From the NCBI GenBank assembly GCA_009926195.1, contig RFPK01000001.1:1-32310 (forward strand): a DNA stretch of 32,310 nucleotides. Direction: 5' to 3'. Position 1 is the first letter of the stretch. Each line of letters begins with the position of its first letter. This document shows positions 1 through 8,262 of this stretch, one piece after another. The DNA comes from Synechococcaceae bacterium WB4_1_0192. GTDB lineage: Bacteria > Cyanobacteriota > Cyanobacteriia > PCC-6307 > Cyanobiaceae. Below the pieces are notes generated by a model. That model saw only the letters and a list, made by a program, of their open reading frames with translations, was not told the origin of the DNA and did no database searches. The position numbers and the translations under genes were made by a program.

Positions 1-1
1 C

Positions 2-349
2 CCACCGGGTGCGGAGGCCGATCTCAGCGCACGGGTGCTGTTGGTGAGTGGCAGCCGCGACTGGGTCGTGCCACCGGACCCCGAGGCCGTGACGCCGATG
101 CGCCTGCGAGAGGACAAGGGCAACCGCCTGGTGCTCGTGCAAGGCGGCGATCACTTCAACCTGCGGCCAGGCCAGAAGGCGGATGGCGGCACGCTCGGGC
201 CACTGCTGCTGGCCTGGACGGAGGGGGCGTTCCAGGCGGGAGCGGCCGTACGGCCATCGCCGTCGGCACCGAATCTGCTGCCGCCGATGGGCTGGGGGCA
301 GACCGGCATGGCCCTGGTGGACGTGACCGATCGGCTGCGGCGCCCCTGA
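2..349 (+). CDS. Alpha/beta hydrolase, C-terminal part (runs off the left edge)
   Basis: The reading frame is open to the left edge, so only the last 115 or so codons are present. Two pieces of an alpha/beta hydrolase catalytic triad are visible: LLVSGSRDWVVPP, where the D after SGSR fits the acid residue, and QGGDHFNL, where the H fits the catalytic histidine. The nucleophile and oxyanion region lie outside the window. The pattern resembles the dienelactone hydrolase-like proteins common in cyanobacteria, but the substrate cannot be read from this fragment. The gene ends 81 bases before the first hli gene and points the same way. Family assignment is fairly safe; the specific function is unknown. 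Confidence 0.7.
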   Translation, partial: PPGAEADLSARVLLVSGSRDWVVPPDPEAVTPMRLREDKGNRLVLVQGGDHFNLRPGQKADGGTLGPLLLAWTEGAFQAGAAVRPSPSAPNLLPPMGWGQTGMALVDVTDRLRRP

Positions 350-398
350 GGCGGGACAGAAACGAAAGCACTGCACCCCAGCGACCTTCACAGGCCGT

Positions 399-404
399 TA
401 CAAT
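399..404 (+). promoter_or_regulatory. Candidate -10 box (TACAAT) for the first hli gene
   Basis: TACAAT lies 26 bases upstream of the hli ATG at 431 and matches the usual cyanobacterial -10 pattern. No convincing -35 box is visible about 17 bases further up. This would fit a group 2 sigma or stress-type promoter, but that is inference. Confidence 0.35.
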
Positions 405-430
405 TGGCGCAACACTTCGCAACACGCGTC

Positions 431-574
431 ATGACCGGCAACGACACCCGCTTTGGCTTCGTCGCCTTCGCCGAGACCTGGAACGGTCGTCTCGCCATGC
501 TCGGCTTCGTGATCGGCCTGGCCACCGAACTGCTGACCGGTCAGGGCATCCTCGGCCAGATCGGCCTGGGCTGA
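431..574 (+). CDS. hli: High-light-inducible protein (Hli/SCP), 47 aa
   Basis: This short frame encodes 47 residues with the single-helix chlorophyll-binding signature ETWNGRLAMLGFVIGL, including the ExxNGRxAMxG core that binds chlorophyll and carotenoid in the LHC superfamily. It has one predicted membrane helix at about residues 20-38. Such proteins sit in the thylakoid membrane, associate with photosystem II assembly intermediates and with chlorophyll or carotenoid handling, and are induced by light and nutrient stress. A second hli follows 42 bases later, so the two are probably co-transcribed. A candidate -10 box lies just upstream. The call rests on the motif and is strong. Confidence 0.93.
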   Translation: MTGNDTRFGFVAFAETWNGRLAMLGFVIGLATELLTGQGILGQIGLG

Positions 575-616
575 ACAGCTTCCGGCGTTTCCACCCCCCA
601 TCGCCCCCTTCACACC

Positions 617-853
617 ATGAACACGCCGTCCACCAGCGACAAATGGTTTCAGGATCGCGCCGCTGAGCAGATCCACCTCGATCAGCTGACCCGCGTCGAG
701 CGGTTCAACGGCCGTGCTGCCATGCTCGGCATCGTGATCGGGGTGATCACCGAAGGGCTGACCGGTGCCGGCATTGCCCATCAGATCGGTCTCGGTCCGC
801 TGATCGATGGCTATGCCGCCTGCCACACGCAGTTCCTGCCCTTCTGCTTCTGA
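617..853 (+). CDS. hli: High-light-inducible protein (Hli/SCP), 78 aa
   Basis: The second of two tandem hli genes. It carries the signature VERFNGRAAMLGIVIGV at about residues 27-43, with one membrane helix through residues 34-52. It is longer than its neighbour at both ends: a polar N-terminus of about 25 residues and a C-terminal tail ending in FLPFCF with two cysteines. It probably works in the thylakoid membrane in photoprotection or in photosystem assembly. The tail cysteines are of unknown meaning. A GC-rich hairpin follows at 866-888. Confidence 0.92.
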   Translation: MNTPSTSDKWFQDRAAEQIHLDQLTRVERFNGRAAMLGIVIGVITEGLTGAGIAHQIGLGPLIDGYAACHTQFLPFCF

Positions 854-865
854 GCTCACCACCAT

Positions 866-888
866 GGGGGAGGTTGACCCTCTCCCCC
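866..888 (+). terminator. GC-rich hairpin after hli, abutting the ATPase start
   Basis: GGGGGAG (866-872) pairs with CTCCCCC (882-888) around a nine-base loop. It lies 13 bases after the second hli stop. There is no T run after the stem because the next gene's GTG codon starts at 890, so it may act as a weak terminator or as an mRNA-end stabiliser for hli. Confidence 0.5.
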
Positions 889-889
889 A

Positions 890-3706
890 GTGCAGCTCAG
901 TGCCGATCAACCCATCTGGTGCCTCACCGCTGCGCAGGTGTTCGCAGCGCTTCAGAGCCAGCCGGAGGGTCTGAGCAGCGTCGAGGCGATCGACAGACTT
1001 GAACGCTTCGGCCCCAACCGCTTGCCATCGCTGAAGCGTCGGCCTCTTGCCCTGCGCTTCAGCGATCAGCTGTTGCACTTCATGGCGCTGCTGCTCTGGG
1101 TAGCTGGCGCCCTTGCCTTCATTGCCCGAGCACCGCAGCTCGGCTGGGCGATCTGGGCAGTGATCCTGATCAATGCACTGTTCTCCTTCTGGCAGGAGTT
1201 CAAGGCAGAGCGCACCCTCCAGGCCCTGGCCGGTAATCTGCCCGACCTCGCCCAGGTCTGGCGCGATGGCCAACTCCAACAGCTGAGTGCGGATCAGCTG
1301 GTCTGCGGCGACGTGGTCCTGCTCGAGGAGGGCAACCGTGTGCCGGCGGACTGCCGACTGCTAACGGCGGAACAGCTGTACCTCGATCTTGCGGTCCTGA
1401 CGGGTGAATCCCTGCCCGTAGCACGGGCCCCTGGGGAACAACCGGCCGCGAGACTCCCCAGCCGCGAGCGCACCAACCTGCTGCTGGCCGGGGCCACCGT
1501 GGTGTCCGGGCGAGCCGAGGCCATCGTCTACGCGACCGCCAGCGAGACGGAATTCGGCCAGGTCGCCCATCTCACCGCCAGCACGGAGCGCTCCACCAGC
1601 ACGCTCGAGCTGCAGATCGAGCGGATCGTGCACACGATCACGCTGATCGCTCTCAGCACGGGACTGCTCACCTTCACGGTCAGTGTGTTGCTGGAGCGGA
1701 TGGCTCCGCTCGAAAGCCTGATCTACGCCGTCGGCATCATCGTGGGCTTTGTGCCCGAGGGCCTGCTGCCGCAGGTGACCCTGACCCTGGCCCTGAACGT
1801 GCAGCGCATGGCGCGGCGCCAGGCCCTGGTCAGGCGTCTGTCCGCCGTCGAGAGCCTCGGCTCGGTGAGCGTGATCTGCTCGGACAAAACCGGCACCATC
1901 ACCCAGAACCGCATGGCCGTGGAGGCCTGCTGGTTGCCCGGGCCGGACCAGGGCGCTGAAGCGGCGCCGCAGGAGAGCGGCCAGCGACAGCTGCTGCTGC
2001 TTGCCGCCAGCCTCTGTTCCAATGCACGGCTTGAAGACAACGCCAGCGGCAGCGGGCCGTGGCGCGCCAGCGGTGATCCCACCGAAACCGCGCTGCTGAT
2101 CGCCGCCGCCGAAGCAGATCTGCTGACCCCTGAGCGCCAGGGTGCACGGCGCTGCCGCGAGCTGCCCTTCGATTCACACCGCCGGCGCCTGACGGTGGTG
2201 ATCGAACGACTGGCGGCGCTGCCTGGCCCCCCCTTACCCGCAGGTAACCGGCTGGCCCTGACCAAAGGGGCTCCCCTGGAGCTGCTGGAGCGCTGCAGCG
2301 GCTGGTTGGGTCCGACCGGGCTGTCAGCGCTGACGGAGCCGCAGCGGCAGGAGGTGGTGCAGGCCAACGATCGCCTGGCTGAGCAGGGCTTCCGTGTTCT
2401 GGCCGTGGCGGTGCGCAGCGGCGGCGATGAACTGCTGACCCTCAACCCCGAAGGCCTGGAGAGCGGTCTGACCCTGGTGGGACTGGTGGGGCTTTACGAC
2501 CCACCACGCCCGGAGGTGCTTGAGGCGATTCGCCAGTGCCGCCAGGCGGGGATCAAGGTGACGATGGTCACGGGGGATTACGGCGTGACGGCGCAGGCGA
2601 TCGCCCAGCAGATCGGGCTGCTGGAGCCGATGTCCGGACGGGACACCCCTGCGGTGCAACGCGCAGGTGGTGGTGCCGATCCCGTGCGGGTGATCGACGG
2701 CGCGACCCTGGCCCAGATCAGTGATCTGCATCTGCGGCGCCTGCTCAAGTACCGCACCCGCCTGGTGTTCGCACGCATGGCGCCGGAGCAGAAGCTGCGC
2801 CTGGTGCAGGCTTACCGCGATCTCGGTGAGGTGGTGGCCGTGACCGGCGATGGCGTCAATGACGCCCCGGCCCTGCGGGCCGCGGATGTGGGAGTGGCGA
2901 TGGGGCGGTGCGGCACGGATGTGGCGCGGGAGGCCGCCGACATCGTGCTGCTGGATGACAATTTCGCCACGATCGTCGAAGCGGTGCGCTTTGGCCGCGG
3001 CGTGATCAGCAACATCCGCAAGTTCCTGACCTACATCCTGGTCGCCAACCTTTCCGAGGCGGCCCCGTTCCTGGCGATGGTCAGCCTGCGGATTCCGGCA
3101 GCTCTGACGGTGATGCAGATCCTGGCCGTGGATCTTGGTACAGACATCCTGCCGGCCCTTGGCCTCGGGGCGGAACTGCCCGAAGCCGCCCTGATGCACC
3201 AACCGCCTCGGCCACGCCAGGCACCGTTGCTCGATCGAAGCGTGCTGCAGCGCTCCTACCTGTTCCTCGGACTGATGGAGGCGTCCTTCTCGCTGGCGGC
3301 GTACCTGCTGGTCTGGCTGCAGGGGGGCGTCAGCCTTGCGGAGCTGCAGGCGCTGGCGCCCCAGCTGCTGCAGCACACCGCGCCGGAGGCGCTGCAGCAG
3401 CTGCAGCTGCAGGCTTCAGCGGCGGCCTTCACGACGATCGTCTTCAGCCAGGTCGGGGTACTCCTGGCCTGCCGCAGTGAGTGGCGCTCGGGCTGGAGCC
3501 TGCTGGGGCAGGCCAACCCCCTGCTCTGGTGCGGTGCGGTCAGCGAACTGGTGCTGCTGGCTGCCCTGGTGCTCACGCCGATGCTGAGCAGGCTGTTAGC
3601 GATGGCCCCCTTCCCGGCCCGCGATCTGACCTGGATGGCACTGGCCCCGGTGTTGATCCTGCTGGCCGATGACGGGCGCAAGCGCTGGCTGCAGCGCCAC
3701 GGTTGA
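890..3706 (+). CDS. P2-type cation-transporting P-type ATPase (Na,K-ATPase-like motifs)
   Basis: A 938-residue cation pump of the inner membrane. All P-type landmarks are present: actuator TGES (171-174), phosphorylation motif SDKTGT with Asp332, nucleotide-binding KGAPLELLERC and hinge GDGVNDAP (653-660). In the membrane part, PEGLL (289-293), N720/E723 (ANLSEAAPF) and DLGTD (748-752) resemble the Na,K/H,K-ATPase pattern (PEGLL, NxPE-TPF, DLGTD) more than the SERCA pattern. The transported ion cannot be proven from sequence; Na+, K+ or Ca2+ are all possible. Start: a stop lies in frame at 875-877 and GTG at 890 is the only usable start before the conserved N-terminus. An APC permease follows 36 bases later. 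Confidence 0.93.
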   Translation: MQLSADQPIWCLTAAQVFAALQSQPEGLSSVEAIDRLERFGPNRLPSLKRRPLALRFSDQLLHFMALLLWVAGALAFIARAPQLGWAIWAVILINALFSFWQEFKAERTLQALAGNLPDLAQVWRDGQLQQLSADQLVCGDVVLLEEGNRVPADCRLLTAEQLYLDLAVLTGESLPVARAPGEQPAARLPSRERTNLLLAGATVVSGRAEAIVYATASETEFGQVAHLTASTERSTSTLELQIERIVHTITLIALSTGLLTFTVSVLLERMAPLESLIYAVGIIVGFVPEGLLPQVTLTLALNVQRMARRQALVRRLSAVESLGSVSVICSDKTGTITQNRMAVEACWLPGPDQGAEAAPQESGQRQLLLLAASLCSNARLEDNASGSGPWRASGDPTETALLIAAAEADLLTPERQGARRCRELPFDSHRRRLTVVIERLAALPGPPLPAGNRLALTKGAPLELLERCSGWLGPTGLSALTEPQRQEVVQANDRLAEQGFRVLAVAVRSGGDELLTLNPEGLESGLTLVGLVGLYDPPRPEVLEAIRQCRQAGIKVTMVTGDYGVTAQAIAQQIGLLEPMSGRDTPAVQRAGGGADPVRVIDGATLAQISDLHLRRLLKYRTRLVFARMAPEQKLRLVQAYRDLGEVVAVTGDGVNDAPALRAADVGVAMGRCGTDVAREAADIVLLDDNFATIVEAVRFGRGVISNIRKFLTYILVANLSEAAPFLAMVSLRIPAALTVMQILAVDLGTDILPALGLGAELPEAALMHQPPRPRQAPLLDRSVLQRSYLFLGLMEASFSLAAYLLVWLQGGVSLAELQALAPQLLQHTAPEALQQLQLQASAAAFTTIVFSQVGVLLACRSEWRSGWSLLGQANPLLWCGAVSELVLLAALVLTPMLSRLLAMAPFPARDLTWMALAPVLILLADDGRKRWLQRHG

Positions 3707-3742
3707 CGCCACCCATAGGCTCAGGGCTGGGAGAGGGGATCG

Positions 3743-5086
3743 ATGCTGCACGCAGCTCCTGAGCGGCAGCCGCTGTTGCGCCGTTGCCTCGGTCCGGTCG
3801 CGGTCACGGCCCAGGCGGTCGGCACCGTCGGCCTGACGCTCACCGCCGTGATCAACATCCCACAGGTGGCCAGTGGTGCCGGCCACAGCACGCCCCTCTG
3901 CTACGCGCTCGCCTTTGTGGTGATTGTGCTGGTGAGCGAAACCTTCGTGCTGTTTCAGCGGCGATCCGCCGGTGCCGAAGGGATTGCCGGCTATGTGCGC
4001 CAGGGGCTGGGGGATCGCGCCGGCCGGCTGGGGGCCTGGCTGCTGCTGATCGGCTATGGCGCCACCCTTGCGGCCTGCCTGGCCTTCCTGGGCTTCTACC
4101 TCCACCAGGTCCTGCTCCGGCTCGGGCTGTCCCTGGCACCTGCCCTGTGCGTGCTGATCGGTGGAGCCGGCTGCCTGGAACTGACCCGGCGCGATGTGAG
4201 GCTGTCGACAACGGCGATGGTCTTCACCGAGGCGATCTCGGTGACGATCGTGCTCGGGCTCTGCGCCCTCGTCCTGCAGCATGGCGGCCCTGGCGCCGAC
4301 CTCAGGGCGCTGAATCCGGCCGGAGACAACCTGATCCAGTTGCGGGCGGGCCTGATGGCCGCGGTGCTGAGCTTCATCGGCTTCGAGAGTGCCGCCACGC
4401 TCGGGGATGAATCGCTGCACCCTGAGCGGGCGGTGCCGAGGGCCCTGCGGCAAGCGGTGCTGCTGGCGGGCAGCCTGTTTCTGTTCTGGTCGGTGGTGAT
4501 CAGCGAAGGCCTGACCTGGCTGCCGCTGGCCCAGCGGCAGGGGCTGGACCCACTCAGCCTGCTCGCGGATCGCCTCGGCCAGCCCGGAGCCGGCGATCTG
4601 ATCAAGCTCGGTGCTCTGCTCTGCCTGCTGGGCACCTGCATCGGGGCGACCACGGCCCTGGCGAGGGTCAGCTTCGCCCTGGCCCGCGATGGGGTTCTGC
4701 CGAAGCCGCTGAGCCGGGTGCACCCACGCTTCAGGACCCCGGCCACGGCGCTGTGGAGCCTGGGCCTGCCGACGGTGCTGATGGCAGCCCTGCCGGTGGC
4801 GGCCGGGATCGGCACGACCCAGCTGTTCAATCAGTTCGGCTCGTTCTCGGTACTCGGGTTCCTGCTGGTCTATGGCCTGGTGGCTACAGCGAGCCTGGTG
4901 GCGCCGCTGCCGGGAGTCGGGCGGTACCGCCGCCTGCTGGTGGGGGGGCTGGCCCTGGCCAGCCTCAGCGGAATGAGCCTGCTGTTTCTGTCGTCCCTGG
5001 CCGATGACCCCTTGGTGCCGTTGTGCTTCCTGGCGACCCTGATCCTGGGAACCGCCCTGGTGCTGCGCGCTCAGCCCTCGGTGTGA
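3743..5086 (+). CDS. APC-superfamily amino acid/amine permease
   Basis: A 447-residue integral membrane protein with about twelve hydrophobic segments. The first helix region (VGLTLTAVINIP, about residues 29-40) and the FIGFESAATLGDE segment (about residues 211-223) fit helices 1 and 6 of the APC transporter fold, where the substrate and driving ion bind. ALARDGVLPKPLSRVHP, near residue 315, is another family hallmark. Substrate is not determinable from sequence; amino acids or polyamines are typical. A GAGAGGGG stretch eight to four bases before the ATG is a good ribosome binding site. It lies 36 bases after the ATPase and may share its transcript. Its last 16 bases overlap the convergent gene on the other strand. 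Confidence 0.88.
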   Translation: MLHAAPERQPLLRRCLGPVAVTAQAVGTVGLTLTAVINIPQVASGAGHSTPLCYALAFVVIVLVSETFVLFQRRSAGAEGIAGYVRQGLGDRAGRLGAWLLLIGYGATLAACLAFLGFYLHQVLLRLGLSLAPALCVLIGGAGCLELTRRDVRLSTTAMVFTEAISVTIVLGLCALVLQHGGPGADLRALNPAGDNLIQLRAGLMAAVLSFIGFESAATLGDESLHPERAVPRALRQAVLLAGSLFLFWSVVISEGLTWLPLAQRQGLDPLSLLADRLGQPGAGDLIKLGALLCLLGTCIGATTALARVSFALARDGVLPKPLSRVHPRFRTPATALWSLGLPTVLMAALPVAAGIGTTQLFNQFGSFSVLGFLLVYGLVATASLVAPLPGVGRYRRLLVGGLALASLSGMSLLFLSSLADDPLVPLCFLATLILGTALVLRAQPSV

Positions 5087-5391
5087 GAGTCGGGCAGAAC
5101 CAGATCGGTGATCACCGGCACGGCCACGATCGGCTGATGGTGCTCCACCTGCGACTGGGTGCTCGGGGCGAATGCGGCCGGCTGGGCACCAGCACGGCGA
5201 CGGCTGACGGGCTGGCTGGGGGAGGGTTCGACGGCGCGGGCAGCACGACGACCTGCACCAGCGGCGGCGGCACGACTGGTGACCAGGGGACGCTGAATCG
5301 GCTGATCACGCAGTTCACTGCGGATCTGATTGAGCAGCTTGAAGTGGTTGGTGGTGGTGTATTTGCGCAGCAGTGCCGGATCCCAGGCCAT
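5071..5391 (-). CDS. Small conserved cyanobacterial protein of unknown function
   Basis: A 106-residue protein. The N-terminal third (MAWDPALLRKYTTTNHFKLL, then NQIRSELRDQPI) is rich in charged and aromatic residues and looks like a conserved short helical domain; I recall similar openings in small cyanobacterial proteins without a known role. The remainder is low complexity, rich in Ala, Arg, Pro and Ser, and probably disordered. No signal peptide or membrane helix is seen. The ATG at 5391 begins the conserved part and is a convincing start. The gene is divergent from the peroxiredoxin and its 3' end overlaps the permease gene tail to tail. Confidence 0.7.
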   Translation of the reverse strand: MAWDPALLRKYTTTNHFKLLNQIRSELRDQPIQRPLVTSRAAAAGAGRRAARAVEPSPSQPVSRRRAGAQPAAFAPSTQSQVEHHQPIVAVPVITDLVLPDSHTEG

Positions 5392-5533
5392 CGAGGCGCG
5401 TGAATAGTCTCCTCAGCCTATGGCGGACCCAGCACCCGCAGGACCGTGATAAGTTGTTACGCAGTCAACTGGTAGTCGATCCGGTTACGGGTTGGACGCT
5501 CCCCAGTTGCAAGCACCCCGCAATCACCTGATC

Positions 5534-6124
5534 ATGTCGAGGCTCGTCGGTCTTCAGGCTCCTGACTTCACCGCCACCGCCGTGGTGGATCAGGAATTCA
5601 AGGACGTGACCCTCTCCAGCTACCGCGGCAAGTACGTGGTGCTGTTCTTCTACCCCCTCGACTTCACCTTCGTCTGCCCGACGGAGATCACCGCCTTCTC
5701 CGACCGTTACAGCGAGTTCTCCAGCCGCAACTGCGAAGTGCTGGGCGTTTCGGTGGACAGCCAGTTCTCCCACCTCGCCTGGGTGCAGACCGACCGCAAG
5801 AACGGTGGCCTCGGCGACATCGCCTACCCCCTGGTGGCCGACCTCAAGAAGGACATCGCCCGCGCCTACGAGGTGCTCGACGAGGAAGCCGGCATCGCCC
5901 TGCGCGGCCTGTTCATCATCGATCCCGATGGTGTGATCATGCAGAGCACGATCAACAACCTGCCGGTTGGCCGTAGCGTCGACGAAACCCTGCGCCTGCT
6001 GCAGGCCTTCCAGCACATCCGCAACAACCCCGACGAGGTCTGCCCCGCCAACTGGACCCCCGGCGAGAAGACCATGAATCCCGACCCCGTCAAGAGCAAG
6101 GAGTTCTTCGCCGCCGTCAACTGA
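5534..6124 (+). CDS. 2-Cys peroxiredoxin (thioredoxin peroxidase)
   Basis: This 196-residue enzyme reduces hydrogen peroxide and organic peroxides with electrons from thioredoxin. The peroxidatic Cys48 sits in FTFVCPTEIT and the resolving Cys170 in DEVCPANWTP, the layout of typical 2-Cys AhpC/Prx1-type enzymes. GGLG and a C-terminal extension are present, features linked to sensitivity to over-oxidation in eukaryotic-type enzymes, though a YF motif is not seen. A longer frame starts at 5492, but the conserved protein begins at the ATG at 5534 (MSRLVGLQAPDFTA), so I use that. It is divergent from the small conserved gene and ends at a strong terminator. Confidence 0.95.
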   Translation: MSRLVGLQAPDFTATAVVDQEFKDVTLSSYRGKYVVLFFYPLDFTFVCPTEITAFSDRYSEFSSRNCEVLGVSVDSQFSHLAWVQTDRKNGGLGDIAYPLVADLKKDIARAYEVLDEEAGIALRGLFIIDPDGVIMQSTINNLPVGRSVDETLRLLQAFQHIRNNPDEVCPANWTPGEKTMNPDPVKSKEFFAAVN

Positions 6125-6165
6125 AGCTGACGCCAAGGAGCTGAACACCGGCTCCTCACCAGCAG

Positions 6166-6188
6166 CGGGCCCCCAGGGGCCCGTTTTT
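6166..6188 (+). terminator. Rho-independent terminator of the peroxiredoxin gene
   Basis: A perfect stem, CGGGCCC paired with GGGCCCG around a short CCAG loop, is followed directly by TTTTT at 6184-6188. It lies about 40 bases after the peroxiredoxin stop codon. Confidence 0.9.
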
Positions 6189-6244
6189 CATGGCCATGTG
6201 CGATGGCTGTGAATCTGTCCTGGCTCCCAGGAACACCGGAACCG

Positions 6245-7237
6245 TCAGAGCAGCTCCAGCCGGCCGGTGCCGCCATCGATCCGGGCGCGACGTCCTTGCG
6301 GCAAAGCCAGGTTGGGGACGCCATGGCCCACCGGCAGGGAGCTGATCATCGGCACGTTCAAGGGGGCAAGCCGCTCCAGCAGGATTTCCTCCATCGTGAA
6401 ATCGCCTGGCAGCACATCATCGCGAGGCCAGCTGAACCGCCCCAGCGCGATGCCGGCGACGGCGCGCAGCAGACCGCTCGTGCGCCACTGCGTGAGCTGA
6501 CGATCGATCCGATACGGGGCTTCGCCGGTGTCCTCGAGCACCAGCACAGCGCCGCGCAGATCTGGCAACCAGGGGGTGCCGATCAGGCTGGTGGCGATCG
6601 TGAGGTTGGTCACCACCAACGGACCGATGGCGATCCCCCCCTGAACCGCTCGTCCCTGCAGAGGGGCAACGGCCTGGCCCTCCAGCAGGGCCACCAGGCG
6701 CTGCCATTGGCTGGCATCGCCACCGAACCAGCCATGGATGCCACCGCTGCCGCCGGCCGCCAGCTGGGCCAGCAACAGGGCTGAGCAATCAGAAAAGCCC
6801 ACACACCAGCGCGGTGCCGAAGGGATGGACCAGCCCTGCTCCAACACCCGGGCGGAACCCCAACCGGCACCGACACAGAACAGGGCATCGAGATCGGCAT
6901 CGAGCCAGGCGCGGCGCAGGGAACTGCTGCGGGCCGCATCGTTGGCCGAGAACCAGCGCCAGCGCTGGCGGAGATCATCCGGCGCAATCAGCTGCCACCC
7001 CTGCTCGGCGCAGCGCTGGCGCAGGCGGCTGAGGAGGCCATCGGCCGGATCGAGCCAGGTGCCGGGGGCAACGGCACCGATGCGGCTGCCGCTCTGCAAC
7101 GGCCTGGGCCAGGCACCAGGAGCGACCGCACTCAGGACAGGGCTCACGCTGGCGGTGCTGCTGCGGCCAGGCCTGATGCCGCTGGCCAGCGCGAGGCCCA
7201 GGCCAGCCGCCGAGCCGAGCAGCTGACGGCGGCGCAT
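6245..7237 (-). CDS. LD-carboxypeptidase, peptidase family S66, with Tat-like signal
   Basis: A 330-residue serine peptidase of the LdcA/MccF family, which cleaves the L,D bond in muropeptides during cell wall recycling, or detoxifies related peptides. The N-terminus MRRRQLLGSAAGLGLALA has a twin-arginine signal and hydrophobic core, so export to the periplasm is likely. The nucleophile Ser149 sits in GFSDCS, a conserved acidic segment reads LEDTGEAPYRIDR, and His305 is in LPVGHG, together matching the Ser-Glu-His triad. The classic LdcA is cytoplasmic, so an exported form points to peptidoglycan turnover outside the membrane. It starts six bases after purQ and probably shares its transcript. 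Confidence 0.88.
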   Translation of the reverse strand: MRRRQLLGSAAGLGLALASGIRPGRSSTASVSPVLSAVAPGAWPRPLQSGSRIGAVAPGTWLDPADGLLSRLRQRCAEQGWQLIAPDDLRQRWRWFSANDAARSSSLRRAWLDADLDALFCVGAGWGSARVLEQGWSIPSAPRWCVGFSDCSALLLAQLAAGGSGGIHGWFGGDASQWQRLVALLEGQAVAPLQGRAVQGGIAIGPLVVTNLTIATSLIGTPWLPDLRGAVLVLEDTGEAPYRIDRQLTQWRTSGLLRAVAGIALGRFSWPRDDVLPGDFTMEEILLERLAPLNVPMISSLPVGHGVPNLALPQGRRARIDGGTGRLELL

Positions 7238-7243
7238 GGCGGT

Positions 7244-7897
7244 TCAGCCCAGCAGGCTGGCCAGCAGACGCTGACCATCGATGCCACCGGTGGCCGCGTC
7301 GCAGGCCCGCTCTGGGTGAGGCATCAGACCGAGCACATTGCCGGCGGCATTGCTGAGACCAGCCACATCACCGACCGATCCGTTCGGATTGCGGCGATAG
7401 CGCAGCACCACCTGGCCGTTGTCGTCGAGCTGGCGCAACTGCTCAGCCTGGGCCTGGTAGCGGCCCTCGCCGTGGGCGATCGGGAACGTCACCACTTCAC
7501 CGGCGCCATAACCCTGCAACCAGCTGCAGCGACCGGGCTGGACCACCAGGTCGGTGGGCTCGCAGAGAAAATGAAGGTTGTGGTTGCGGGTCAGGGCGCC
7601 GGGCAGGAGGCCCAGCTCGGTAAGCACCTGGAAGCCGTTGCAGATGCCGAGGACGCGGCCGCCCCGCTCGGCAAAGGCGACCACCTCCTGCAGCACCGGC
7701 GCGAAGCGGGCAATGGCACCGCAACGCAGGTAATCGCCGTAGCTGAAGCCACCGGGAATCACCACGGCCTCCAGACCGCTGAGATCACGCTCTTCATGCC
7801 ACAGAAAGCGTGTGGGAATGCCAAGGCATCCCTCGGCCGCCCAGCGCACATCCCGGTCACAGTTGGAACCGGGGAAGACCACCACACCAAGGGTCAT
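7244..7897 (-). CDS. purQ: Phosphoribosylformylglycinamidine synthase, glutaminase subunit PurQ
   Basis: The 217-residue class I glutamine amidotransferase subunit of FGAM synthase in purine synthesis. It releases ammonia from glutamine for the PurL subunit. Visible are the N-terminal VFPGSNCDRD, the nucleophile Cys86 in GICNGFQ, and His194/Glu196 in LMPHPE, which complete the triad. The length is normal for the family. It follows purS by three bases on the same strand, the usual purS-purQ pairing. purL is not in the window. Confidence 0.97.
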   Translation of the reverse strand: MTLGVVVFPGSNCDRDVRWAAEGCLGIPTRFLWHEERDLSGLEAVVIPGGFSYGDYLRCGAIARFAPVLQEVVAFAERGGRVLGICNGFQVLTELGLLPGALTRNHNLHFLCEPTDLVVQPGRCSWLQGYGAGEVVTFPIAHGEGRYQAQAEQLRQLDDNGQVVLRYRRNPNGSVGDVAGLSNAAGNVLGLMPHPERACDAATGGIDGQRLLASLLG

Positions 7898-7900
7898 CGT

Positions 7901-8170
7901 TCAGGCCTCCGCGGCGGCGCCGTCGCGAAGCTCCAGAGTCCAGTTCTCGATCACCGGATTGGCCAGCAGGCGGTCGCTGAGGAGTTCGAGCTGTTGACGG
8001 GCCGTGGCGGCATCAGGGGCCTCCAGCTCCACGTCAACGGCCTTGCCGATTCGAAGACGACTGACACCGTCAACCCCGAGGCGGGCAGCGGCGGCGCGGG
8101 TCGCCTCACCGGCAGGGTCGAGCACCGAAGGCCTCAGAGAGACCAGCACGCGGGCGGAGAAGAGGGGCAC
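7901..8170 (-). CDS. purS: Phosphoribosylformylglycinamidine synthase subunit PurS
   Basis: An 89-residue protein, the small scaffold subunit that joins PurQ to PurL. SARVLVSLRPSVLDPAG, LRIGKAVDVEL and LLANPVIENW are the characteristic segments. A much longer frame extends upstream, but the conserved protein begins at the GTG at 8170 (VPLFSARV). GGAG lies five bases upstream of this GTG, which supports the start. An AT-rich TTTAACAAT lies just upstream and may be part of the promoter shared with the divergent small gene. Confidence 0.93.
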   Translation of the reverse strand: MPLFSARVLVSLRPSVLDPAGEATRAAAARLGVDGVSRLRIGKAVDVELEAPDAATARQQLELLSDRLLANPVIENWTLELRDGAAAEA

Positions 8171-8262
8171 CTGAGCTCCACGAGGATTGTTAAATCTTGG
8201 CAGGCCGGCTTCCGCTGCCCGATGGCGCTGGTCACGGTGGGAATGGTCGCCCTCGCGCCGCC

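Noticed and set aside
398..1279. Long minus-strand frame of 293 codons across the hli genes and the ATPase start.
   Set aside because: It is a shadow frame: it has low-complexity composition and lies over clear genes on the plus strand with recognised motifs.
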